DNA from: Mallotus nudiflorus
Lineage: Eukaryota; Streptophyta; Magnoliopsida; Malpighiales; Euphorbiaceae
Assembly: GCA_947683625.1 (NCBI GenBank)
Contig: CANTUR010000071.1
Location: 850,724-914,723 of the forward strand
Length of the DNA stretch: 64,000 nucleotides
Reading direction: 5' to 3'
The notes beneath the pieces are model-generated. The model ran no database searches and had not been told where the DNA came from. It saw only the letters and a program-made list of their open reading frames with translations. How positions within the stretch are numbered: the first letter of the stretch is position 1; each line of letters opens with the position of its first letter. The translations under genes were made by a program, and so were the position numbers. This document shows, piece by piece, positions 37,290 through 49,246 of this stretch.

Positions 37290-38219
37290 ATTTATTAATT
37301 AAATTAAATTAAATTCATTAAAATATAATTTAAATTTAATTGAAAGTCTATCTTCTGTTTTAATTAGGTTAACTTCTATTTTATCTGTAGTAAATTAAAA
37401 TTAATTAAAATATAATTCTAAGTTAATTGAAAGTATGTTTTCCATATTATTAATTAAATTTAATAAGTAAACAATTGAAATCAAAATTAATAAATTTTAT
37501 AAAATAATTAATTATAAAAAAATATTAACATAAAACATGTTAAAAAATTATTGTATAAATTATTTGAATAGAATATTGAAGATTATTGTATAATTTTTTG
37601 AATAGAAAATTAAGAAAAATGTAATAAATTATTATATTAGAAATCTATCAAACTTGTAAAATTATATTATTATTTATATAAAAATACTGAAATAGTGTCG
37701 TATAATTATTCAAATAAAAAAATTATTAAAATTATAATAAATAACTATATTATAATGTGACACTATCGAAATTGAAAAATTAGATTGTTATAAAAGTTAA
37801 AAAAATAATTTGATTATTTTGAAAAAATTATTAAATTAAATTTTATTAAGTAAGGAATTGAAATTAAATTAATGAAAATTTATTTGTCTTACACCTATAA
37901 TTATATTTTAAAAATCTAGTATTAGAAAATAGTATTTTTGTTATATAAGAAAATTACTATAATTATCGTATAATATTATTTTTAAATTGTTATTAAGAAA
38001 ATAACTAATAAATTTTTATTATTTTATAATTAATTAAGGTCATGATTTTTTTTATATAAAATTTATTTTAGAATTGAAAAATAATTATAAAAATATTGAA
38101 AGAATAACATACTAGTATTTAAATAAAAGACTTATTGAAATTCTATAAATTATAATTATATTAAATTATTATATCTATGAATAAAACTTTTATTTTTTAT
38201 AAAATTATTAAACTAAATG

Positions 38220-38276
<57 letters not shown>

Positions 38277-38351
38277 TCAATATGCATATTTTTTTTCCTA
38301 TTATGAGTTTAAATAATTTTTATATTCATGTGCGAAATATATAATTATTTA

Positions 38352-38393
<42 letters not shown>
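37290..38393. repeat. AT-rich dispersed repeat, second copy, with (TAA)n and (TA)n
   Basis: It shares order and sequence blocks with 18985-20250: the AATTGAAAGT/CTATTTTATC module, AATAAGTAAACAATT, then AAAATAACTAATAA, TTATAATTAATTA, a TAA run (38221-38276) and a TA run (38354-38393). Divergence is high. Its class is unknown. Confidence 0.5.
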
Positions 38394-38396
<3 letters not shown>

Positions 38397-40362
38397 TTCT
38401 GTGTCAATGTGTATGCTTGTGTATTATTTCTATTTAGATTCAGGCAAACAAGTAATTATTTTCTCATCAAATTTTAAATAAAAAATACCTCATATGCATC
38501 AAATTATGCCTTTTGTTATAAATCCAAATTTACTGTATACATTTTGGAGTTTACACTTAGATTATGCCGAATACAAATGTCAAAAACCTTTAAATTATTA
38601 TCTCTATTTTTCTTTTCTTGATGATATCGAAAACTTCCTAATATTTTTATATTAGCTAGCACTATTATAAATGTAATTGAATCATATTTTGGAAGTTAAA
38701 CAAAATATTGATAATTAATTGGTAAATAAGTTTAAAATGTCCATCTAAATATAATTATCACAAAATATTTATATATATATAAAAAAAAAAAAAGAGATGG
38801 CATTCAAATTTTCACTTTCTTGAATTTGGGTGCTGAATTTCAATTTATATTTTAATTACAAAAATTCTATTTAAATTTTACCGAATAATCAACTAATGAA
38901 GTTTTGATAATGTTATATTATCTTCACCTAACAAAAATTAATATATAATTAAATGTACATTTGATTATAAATTTTAATTTTATTTGAATTTATATTCAAT
39001 TTTCACTTTATATCTTTTTTGGAAAAGATAAATAATTTTATTGATTCAAACTAACAATACATCAATAGAAACACAGATACAAATTCGCTAAAAACTATAG
39101 AGGATGAAACAACAGACAGATTAATATCATTATATATCAGCTCAAAACCTATAAATTTGATAATATTATAATGAATAGAATACCTATAACTCTAGTTCTG
39201 CAACATAGTGATAACCATCTGATTTATTATTTTTGTATCTATTTGATGAAATATGTTCATCTGAATCGTTCAAATACAAATAAAAGGTTGCAACAAGACA
39301 ACCGAAAATAAAACATCATAACAAGTCAACGAAAACTAAATGCTGCAATAAGACGACGAAATCACAAAAAGTAAAATAAACTCAAATATATGTATAATAA
39401 CTGCTTATTTAAGAAATAAATTGATAAAAAAAAGTGTAGAGGGGTGATTTCAGGCCAAGAATGGCAAAAAAATCACCCCTCATTGTTTAAGGAAGATGAG
39501 TGACTAAAAAAAAAAGAAAATGTTGAGAAAAAATGAGGTTAGGTTTTAAGATTATATGTCTTTACTTTATATCTTTGTATATTAAATATTCTATTCAAAT
39601 ATTTATGATCTTATGCTATGTTTAGATACAAAGGATTTAAATATAAATTTGGATTTCAATTAAATCTTTTATTTAAAAACTACATGAATTTGGCCAATGA
39701 GGCACAGTCTTAGGTTCGATTCCCACGTGAAACATGTTTGTACTATATATTTCATATATGGATTATGATTTCTTATATGGATTATTTGTGATTTTTATTG
39801 ATAAGTGATATATTTGAAATTATAAATGATGTAATGATGTATGCAATATTTAAAAAAAAAAAATTATATGGATTTGTATTTATAAAGATTTGAAATAAAT
39901 TCACAAGTGATTTAATAGCTCATTTAGTAAAGAATTGAAATGACATATATGTACATGTTATTTGAAATTTTTATATTTGAAAATCAATATTTGAAATTTA
40001 AGAATTAAAATCAAATGTTTACATTCAAAAACACTCTTAATTTATTTCATGATTTATGATATTTAAATATAATATCATATGTGTATTTAATTTTAATATT
40101 AAAAAATATAAATACTACGTTTTTTTATTATTTTTTAAACAATAAAACATACGTTTAAATTCCTTAACTTCAGTCATTTATTAATTTTACTAGATTTAGT
40201 ATTATTCTTTAAAGTTTTATTTTATTAATTTTTAAGTTTAAGATGCATATTTTAAAGATGATTTTTTTAATTTCTATTAATTTAAGAAGTTAAATTATTT
40301 TGAAAAATATATATTAATATTATAATTTTTGAGATATAAATATAGCTAAAACATATGTATAT
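38394..40362. other. AT-rich spacer; possible SINE remnant near 39690-39861
   Basis: No gene was seen. GGTTCGATTCCC at about 39713 is a good Pol III B box, and about 140 bp later there is an A-run at 39850-39861. This suggests an old tRNA-derived SINE, but no A box is clear. Confidence 0.35.
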
Positions 40363-40367
40363 TAAAA

Positions 40368-43238
40368 TGTTACGACCCAAATCAGGAGTTATGACCGGCA
40401 CTAGGGAACAAGAATTCTTTCGAATCCGAAACTCGTAGCAAGTCTTAAAAGAATAAAATCATGCAATAATTAAAATAAAATATGCACCAGAAAGGAAAAA
40501 AAAACTCAAATCGATATATAATAATAATTTCTGTCATATCATAAAATAAATTATATTAATATAATATTCAAAGAAAGACCTCTGAATTACAACCAACATG
40601 CAGTAAAAACTAAATACAACCCACTACTGTAGTTATCTAGAGTACAAAATAAAATTAAGTAGATAATTTACATAAACAAGCCGGGGTTGAAGAAATTCGG
40701 CGGATGGGTCTACTACTGAGGTCTGAAGAAAAAGACTCTCCTGTAAAAACATTAACTGAGGGGAGTTAGACCTCACTGAATGAATTATTATAATATATAT
40801 ACATGCATTTCCTAATGTCAAATGCAATCAAACATTTGTATATAATAAATATATATACAAGCATTTCACACAAATGTTGAAAATCACTTATATAATAATA
40901 CTGAAAAATATAAGTTTATGAAGGATCAAATAGAACTCTATTTAAACACAACCTCGATCAACAATAACATCACTCTAGCCATACAGACTCACTTAATTCC
41001 AAATCAATTCACTTAGTCCATATGGACAGTAGACTAACCCCAAGACACTAAATCAATCGAGCTCCAACAGTTTGACTATCAGTGTGATTGGTCCTAAGAC
41101 ACTTGGTCAACCGAGTTCCAACAATCACACCATCAATCACATCACATCTCAATCAAATCAATCATATCATTCTCGATCAAATCATAATTCCACAAACAAT
41201 TCTCACTCAACCCTAAATCTATCGCATCGGTACATACACAGTCCTAGTGCTGCCCACTAGGTAACACGTTCTATCGATATCCTTCATTTAAAGTAAATCA
41301 TACAGACGGGAAAATAAATAACACATAATGTCATTCATAATGATAAATAAACCATATATATATTAGAAAAATACCTAAAATAAACTAAGTATATTTCAAG
41401 TATATATATATCAGATAAATTCAAATAAAAAATGAAATATACCAAAAATAAATCAATAATATACTAAAAACATACTATGTATATATCGAAAATGAAACGT
41501 GCATTTATTTAGAAAAATACCACAAATATACCTAAAATATACTAAACATTTAATAAAACGATTATGAATAAATATACATTAAAACATGTATATGTGCTAA
41601 AACATGCAACCTAAATGTAATGTATACATAAAATAACAACTCACAAGTTTGTGCTCCTCGAGACTGGTTCGACAGACTCGGTCTACTAGGTCTTGATCTC
41701 GATGTAACTAAACAATAAAATAATAACGAATATCAGGATAATTCTAACTTAAACCTCTAAATAGAGTCGATCTAAGATTATACAACACAGACAGACATAG
41801 AATTTCAGGATCGATTCGATGTCACATTTTACGAAAATTCGACAGAACCTCCTCTGTAAAACGGACATCTTTCAACTAAAAAGTAAAGTCGGTCATGCAA
41901 GAAAAACGCACTTCTAATCACAGAATTCACACAACCCTCGGTTGGGATCCCGAACTGCACAATACTTCCAACCGAAGTCCACAATTCCTCAAAAATCCAA
42001 ATAATATAATAAATATATTAAAAATCAATAAATTCCATAAATATCCTCAAAAAATCAAAATATTACACATTTAACACTAAAATACTAAATATACTTAATT
42101 TCACAATAATTATGTAAAAATTCCAAATTAATAATATAATATTATAAAAATCCAATTTTTCAATAATTACACATAAAATAATAATAATTCATTTTATAAA
42201 TCCAAATAACTTAATTAACCCAAATATATAACAAAAGTTATAAAAACTTATTTTATTACCAAAATAATATATAATATATTATTTGAAAACAATTTTTGAA
42301 AATTAGTATTAATTAGTTAAAAATAGTAAATAATTTGTAAAAATAATTTTAATACCTTAAATAATTATAAAACCAACTAAAATATAATATTTAGCTATAA
42401 TTATCACAAAATTACACAATTACCCTAATAGTTCAAAATATCCATAATATATCTAATATTACTCAAAAATTCTATAAAAATCATATAAAATCATAAAAAT
42501 TATTTTCTCAACATATAATATACTAATATCAACTAAAACACATTATTAAACAATAATTTCAACAAAAACTAAACTTTAACATAATTTTCTAATATTGACA
42601 TAAACTACAAATATTATAAAAAAATAATATAATATTCACAAAAATTAATTTCTCAACACTAAAATTAATAATAACTCATAAAAACACTAAATCAACCAAT
42701 TTAATTAATTAATTTGCAAAAATTCAATAAATAATAATAAAATATTCAAAAATTCATAAAAATTAAAATAAATTCCAAAAATTCAAACAAAAATATAGAC
42801 ATGTAGATTAAGCTACCAAGATCAACTTTTGTTAAGGGAGTTTGCATAAATCAACCAAAAATAAACTAAAAAAAAACATTAAAGCTTAAAACTGAAAAAT
42901 CGAGAAAACTCACAAACGATCGAGTTTAAGCTTAAACGGAGCCTGAAATCGAGATCACTGGAGCTCAGAGAGTTGATAGAGACTAGTGGCACAAGCTGAG
43001 GTGACCGGATTCATCACCGGTGACCATGAAAGCTCCTCGGCTTACAGTGGCTTCAGGCAATGCTTCGGTGAGTTCCAGGTGGTCTGACGGTGTTGGGAAG
43101 GAGAGGGAAGAAGGGGGAAGAGGTTGGCGGCGGCTGGTGGTGATGAGAGGCGGTCGGGCAAGCTTGAACGGGAGGCACAGTGAAGGTAGGGGTCGGGATA
43201 GCGAGAGGAAGGAAAACTACTGCTTCTCTTTACATTTG

Positions 43239-43307
<69 letters not shown>

Positions 43308-43817
43308 ATATTATATTAATAAAACTTTATAATAAAATACTATATAATATAACTTTATCCTATTAAATCTCCACCACACAATATCTATCCACACACACAC
43401 ATATATATATATACACATATATATATAAATACACACACATGTAATAAACATAACACATACATACCTTATAATATACACATACATTAACACTTAAAAATAT
43501 AACATTTACATAAACAATAAATAATAATAATAATAACAATAATGTAACTTAATAAAAATAATAATATTAAAATAATAATGCATAAAAATTAATATTATTA
43601 TAATAATACTATCCAAATAATAAACATCAATAATGTAAATTAATTGTTTAAAATAATAAGTTTCTAAAATAAAATATTTACATAGAAAATATAATTAAAT
43701 ATAAAATAACAGTATTTAATCACAAAATAGTAAAATAATTAAATTTAACTTTTAAATTTTATTAACACTGCATATCTCATTTAATATTAAAATAATTTAA
43801 AAACTAAGGTTATTACA
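40368..43817 (-). mobile_element. chromovirus solo LTR, 3450 bp, target duplication taaaa
   Basis: TG...CA ends (TGTTACGACCC to GGTTATTACA in plus orientation) are flanked by exact taaaa at 40363-40367 and 43818-43822. It is homologous over its length to the LTR at 27970-31210, including the TAGTGCTGCCCACTAGGTAA block near 41245. There is no internal region, so it is a solo LTR made by recombination. It carries a long (TA)n at 43243-43303 next to a GC-rich block at 42945-43215. Confidence 0.93.
43243..43303. repeat. (TA)n microsatellite within the solo LTR
   Basis: About 30 uninterrupted TA units. The same position in the sister LTRs is also TA-rich but much shorter. Confidence 0.95.
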
Positions 43818-43868
43818 TAAAAGTATTAGAAAGTCAAATAGTTATATAATTAGAATAAATTAATTATT

Positions 43869-44067
43869 GGGAAAAGTACAAAAAAACGTGTGGTTTGAAC
43901 CCTAATCGACTTCCACCCTGAGGTTTGAACCTTAACAAATCAGTATCCTGTGTTTCACACCATTAGCAAATAACAGCACACCAGTTGACACCGTTACTAG
44001 AGCTGACGTGGCAGAGGGGTATTTTCATCTCTAACCAATCTTTTTTACCAACATGGCTGGGAAGGAC
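43869..44067 (+). repeat. left terminal inverted repeat of the MULE
   Basis: Shares CTTCCACCCTGAGGTTTGAA, CTGTGTTTCACA.CATTAGCA and TCTCTAACCAAT blocks with the reverse complement of 49037-49237. Confidence 0.95.
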
Positions 44068-44140
44068 ATAAAAGAAAAAAAAATTAAACTAAAGTGGTGG
44101 ACCATGAAAGCGTAAGTAATGAAACCCCTAAAGCTAAAAC

Positions 44141-44524
44141 ATGACAAGCAAATCATTAAGTGCTAGAAGCAGTAGAAAGCAAAGTGAATATGGGTTGCCA
44201 TCGCCTATGAAGACATCATCAACAATCGTTAACTATAGGAGAAAAATTTTTAGGTGTGGCAAATTTGAAGAAATAGGAAGACATGGGTATAAATATTTTG
44301 AATGGGAAAATAATCTACCAAGTATTGATAATAAGTGGGTGAAAAAAGTGTTGTTGTCTCGAGCATAAGAAGCTGAGCTAAGTGATAAGTTGAGAAAAAT
44401 GCAAGAGCTGCTGAATTTGGGTGGGAATGAGTTGGTGTTTTGCAAGCGAGAGCTTGTTTCACTGAGGACGAAGCTGATGGAGCTGAGGAAATATAAAGAG
44501 AAATATACTTCTAGTTGTAATTAG
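44141..44524 (+). pseudogene. GRF-type zinc-finger protein carried in the MULE, broken
   Basis: The open frame at 44141-44368 begins MTSKSLSARSSRKQSEYGLP and includes GLPSPMKTSSTIVNYRRKIF followed by RCGKF and HGYKYFEWEN. This is the layout of plant GRF zinc fingers (C.CG.P...RTS...N.GRRF..C...... C.YF.W), but the first Cys of the finger is replaced by Tyr (EYGLP). After a stop, the same frame continues with a helical Leu/Lys/Glu-rich tail (AELSDKLRKMQELLNLGGNE), typical of the coiled coil after this domain. It lies just inside the left end, opposite in strand to the transposase. Its role in the element is unknown. Capture from a host gene or an old MULE accessory gene are both possible. Confidence 0.65.
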
Positions 44525-45589
44525 AAAAGCATTATGTTGTGTCCATGAAGTGTTTGTAAAATGTCTAAATGAATGAAATTTTATGTTTTGTGCCAATGGT
44601 TAAATGAGAGTATGCTCAGGATGTTGAACTAATAAGCAAACCCAATGTACAAGGTTGAATAGAGTAAAAAAAAATACATATTGAAACAACTCATTCCAAA
44701 TCAGACAGAGCAACTAACATTAACATAAGAACCCAAACTCCAATATTATAAATTGATCATTATGAACAATCATAGTTTTAATAACTTGTTCAAAATAAGT
44801 AGCATAACTTTGAATAAGCTTATTCAAACTAAGTAGCATAAAATAAGTAACTATAAATTTTCAACTACATTTGACACAAAATATCAACTAAAATTGTCAT
44901 AAAATATCAAACCACAGGCGTTTTATAAGTTTGTCACCTAATGGTTATAATTCAACTACATAAAAATCAAATAAAAAATGCCAAGCTTTTATTTTGTAGA
45001 CCTTTGTTTTTTGGTTACATTCTTTGGAGAAAATGCTGAAAGTTCAAATACTCTTTTCAAGTTCTGGTAGGATGAAGGTGGTATTCTTATCAAGCATTGA
45101 CTGGCTCTCTCTTTTGCCAGTGAAGATATTGTTGAAGCTCGATAACATGTTGTGCCTGCCTTGGAGGCCTGAATTGAGATGCAGGTGTCTGAAACAAAAA
45201 AAAAAGTAAATTAACCCTTTAACTTACAAAATGCTTACCTATAGAGTACCCTCTATTTAAAGTAAATGTTGTTACATTAAACCTCCTACCCTGATTGTTT
45301 CTGGCTGAGTACATGAGCCAAAAATAGCATCATGGGGTTTAGAAACTGCTGGTGGTGGCTAAGATGCACTATAAGCTGTTACTGATTGTTATGATTCATG
45401 ACAAGGTGCTTTTACTGTTTGTGGGGCTTCAGTAATTTGTCTTTGAACATGTTCACACCCTAAACTCTTGTTTGATCACCTCCTTTTATTTATTTTTTCT
45501 TCAGATGTACCCTCATTCCCCTATGATCAAATAGTAATTAAATTACTTTAATTATAAAATAATAATATTTCTTATTAAAAAAATTACCT

Positions 45590-48300
45590 GAAAATTGTTT
45601 CTTTGTTAATTTTTTTTTTTGCCTTATTCTCCTTTGCCAAGTTGTTTCTCCAGTAACAGATGCCTTACAACCCCTAACATTGTGCCCTCTCTATTTATAG
45701 TTGCCACAAACCACATAACCTCAACTCTTTGATGCCTTAAATTGATTCTGTGGTTCATCTGATTTCCTAATCCTCTACTTTTTTTTGTCTGACTACTGGT
45801 TTTCAAACCACATTTGGATGGACATCTAAAAAAGGTGTCTTCTCCCATTGCTCTTTACTTAGGATAAGTTGAATCATGTGGTTGTAAACTGAGAGGTATG
45901 CGGCCTTTGAGTAATACTAATGTACATAAGCTTTACGTTCCTCTTTATTAGTCCAAATGACACTAACAACATGCTTACAAGGTATCCCTGTCAAGTTCCA
46001 ATACCTGTAGTTGCATGACCTATTAGATATGTTAACTACATTCCCTGTATCATAACACTCAACTTTATATTTCAATTAACTAGCTGGTGTGCAAAAGTTG
46101 TTCCTACTATTAACCTTATGCTTCTCCAATACTTCTTGTGCATTTGGGCAAATGTTTCCTTTGTACTTCTTCATTCAAGTAGACTTTAGATACACCCTCT
46201 TCGTTAGGCATTTTTTAATCCACTCTAACATGCTCACTATTAACATGTCTCTGGCAACCTTTATATATGAGTTAAAGGACTCACATATGTTGTTTTAAAT
46301 TGCATCTGACTTGGCATGATCTGAGGAGAAAGCCCTTACCCATATAGATGGTTCTTTTTACATAACCACTTATATGCCTTGATATCAAAACTCTTGAGTT
46401 ATTCTATATGGTACTCCCATACCTTTTTTATGCCTGTGCTAGTAGCAACATATAGCATTTGCTTATATATAAGGTCATTGAAAAAGAGTTTTATATTTTT
46501 CATACAATGTCTATGCTTAACACTAGGCATCACCTCCTTCATTGCCTCAATAAGACCCTACAACATTATACATTAAGATGTAAAAACTTTACTGAAGATA
46601 CCAAAAAAAAATATTAACATATGAATATAGAATTCTTTACTTTCCTTTTACTGCTTTGATATGGACACCCAACCAGTTTCAGAAGGCATTCCAAAGTCCT
46701 CAAACAAAAGGTTAAGGAACCATTTCCATGAAAGTTTCTCTTCAATATCAACCATACCTATTACAAGAGGAAACATATTTTCATTTCCATCACAACACAT
46801 AACAATTTGCCCTTATTGAAGTCTTCAAATGGCAACCATCTAAACCTAAAATGGGTCTAAGACCTAAAAAATAACCCTGTCTTTGCTGTCCAAATCTCAT
46901 ATACATGTACTAGAACACAATAATCTCCTTGGGCATAGAGGGAATGCCTTCTCCTTTTTTATCATCCACATTTTGTGTAATAAGAGTTGTTTCCATTTTT
47001 ACACAGTTGCCTGAGTTAGTCAACCTTACAGTCTTAATATAATCACCAAGTCTTATGTATTGTTCAACCACATCTCCATGTATTAGTTTTTAAGCCCTTC
47101 TCTTAGCTCTATAACATTTGGAAATGAAAATTTCAAACCTACGGTCTTTTTGAATCTTCTTCTACATGGTATTCACATCCTATTCAGGATTATCTTCAAG
47201 TCTTCTTTGTACTTATTAGCTAACTACTCAAAGGTAACTAACCTATTATTCCATCACCTAGGGCAGCTATGTTTTGGTCTAAATGTCTTTATCTGGAAGG
47301 TATTGTTATCCCTTAATTTAGATGCATGTATCCTGAACCTACATCTATCTTTGCTTATGGCTAAAATCCTCTATGTATTGTTCTTATTCAGTGTGTAACC
47401 ATATCCTTTTTGAATTGCCCACTCTTGGCGTACTCTTCTAAAATTTCATAACTAGTGAACTCCATTCCCTTGCAAAGGACAAAAGCTGATTTCATTATTT
47501 TTCATTAAAATCAATTCCCTCACTTGTTCTTTCTTCATATGAGTTATTCATGTTGTCTTGGTTTGAACCATTAATTACATTCTCATTAAAATTCTTACAT
47601 ATCTTCCTTTATTAAGTCATTTGCACTTTGTCCACGAACTTCTTCACCCCTTTATTCATCTTTAGCAGTAGCAGCCCTAGCAGATTCACCCCCTGCCCAG
47701 CATCATCCCTTAAGCAACCCCTATAATTTTTAAAAATATCATCATCTGAGCCTTCATGATTATCATTAAATTCTAAATCCCATATTTACTAACTGAATCA
47801 ATTTTAATTTCCTCTTTTGAGCACTTATAATCATTGTCTGATGAATCCATCTGTAATTCCTTCTCAATAATTAACACATCCCGGACTAGTTCATTAACAA
47901 GGTTTGGCAACTCATCATCACTCACACTCACATTAGTCAAGTGTCCATCCTTAGCTGCTTCACCACCCTCTACACTAGAATTTACATTATCCTCCCCTAC
48001 ATACTCATCCTCTCCCCCAACATTCTCACACTTAGGGTCATAAAAATTAGCATCAAAATCACTATTTACTTTAAAAATACTATTGTCATCACTGTCAACA
48101 TCATCTTCTCCTGAATGTTTATAACCATATTCTTTATTTACTTTATAAACATCAGGGTTAATAATATTTGAAAGTGTTCCAATGTCTTCATAGTATACAT
48201 CTATATAAGGCACATCCTTATTAAAATCCAACATATATTGACATATTTTTCTATTAACAATTTCTTCTATTCCCTCAGGTGATGACAACCTAAAAATTTT
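45590..48300 (-). pseudogene. MURA-like Mutator transposase, heavily decayed
   Basis: Read on the minus strand. An acidic N-terminal region at 47773-48288 (171 codons open) precedes a stretch with many stops and frameshifts. In it one can still recognise the MULE DNA-binding module near 47300-47420 (KGYGYTLNKN, then CRFRIHASK) and the transposase middle near 46700-46900. A SWIM zinc finger lies near 45950-46000 (GIPCKHVVSVIW). Further downstream is a Cys-poor remnant of a zinc knuckle. Many stops make it non-functional. The ORF that begins at 48288 uses no ATG, so the true start is lost or in an upstream exon. Confidence 0.8.
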
Positions 48301-49036
48301 ATACCAAATTTAGCACCCACTATTATACCCAACATCTTTATAGAACCCAAACAATTCAAACATCAAAATGTAGTCAATGTCAACAGTTCTATAAGTTGCA
48401 CTGCCCCTTTCATATGAACTAAAAGAGTCATCTTTCCATTTCCCCCCACAGTGGAGTACTAAGTTCACTGTCTCCACTATAAAACTATGATTTTTTTAAA
48501 TAAATAAGAAATTAGTTCCATTTTCATTACTTAACTAAAACAAAAGGAAAATACACCCATTTTTTTTAAAAAAAAAAGAAAAAAACTCCAAAAGAAACAA
48601 GAAATCAGTTCTTTCTCGTTACAGTAAGAATGACGAGATAAGCTTGAACACTGACATTAAAACCAGCTAAAATTAATGGAATTTGATGAAGTTTTTGACT
48701 TACCTTGTAGATGAAGTTTAAAACCCCTCCAAATAGCCTGCTTCGAAGCAACTTGCGATGGTTGTATGCTCTGTTGGATGCTATTCAACTCACAATGTCA
48801 CAAAGATCGACATTTCTTTAATTTTTTTATCTTTCTCGTTCAAGACACACATAACAATATATTAATTTTTCTCTGTTGCTTTCAATTTCGCAATTTGAAG
48901 CTCCAATTTCCCTTTTTTATTAAACAGAGAGTGAGAGATAAAGAAATTAGGTTTTAGATTCTAAAAAAGGGAAAATTCAATTTTATTCTTTTTTATTGTT
49001 GTCTTAAGAAGCCAAATAAAACCAAATTACCATTTT

Positions 49037-49237
49037 GTCCTTCCCAACCTTGTTGGCAAAAAAATTGGTTAGAGACGAAAATAACCTTTGTCACGTTAGC
49101 TCTAGTAATAGTGTCAGCTGATTTACCGCTATTTGCTAATGATGTGAAACACAGGGTACTAGTTTCTTAGGGTTCAAACCTCAGGGTGGAAGTTGATTAG
49201 GGTTCAAATCACAAGGTCTTTTTGTTGTACTTTTCCC
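49037..49237 (-). repeat. right terminal inverted repeat of the MULE
   Basis: The reverse complement starts GGGAAAAGTACAACAAAAAG and runs in parallel with the left end. A few substitutions and short indels separate them. Confidence 0.95.
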
Positions 49238-49246
49238 TTAATTATT

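Larger units (their letters stand above)
43869..49237. mobile_element. Mutator-like element (MULE), 5369 bp
   Basis: The ends are inverted repeats of about 200 bp (43869-44067 and 49037-49237) beginning GGGAAAAGTACAA. They are flanked by an exact 9 bp target duplication, TTAATTATT, at 43860-43868 and 49238-49246. The 9 bp duplication and long inverted ends are diagnostic of Mutator elements. Inside are a decayed transposase on the minus strand and a small GRF zinc-finger reading frame on the plus strand. Confidence 0.95.

Noticed and set aside
43020..43319. 99-codon plus-strand frame ending in repeated Tyr-Ile
   Set aside because: It is the translation of the LTR's GC-rich block running into the TA microsatellite.
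45024..45209. 61-codon plus-strand frame in the MULE
   Set aside because: It has no domain and overlaps the minus-strand region that follows the transposase zinc knuckle.
47773..48288. 171-codon acidic protein as an independent host gene
   Set aside because: It lies inside the MULE in the transposase position, has no ATG at its start and reads as the acidic N-terminal part of the decayed transposase.
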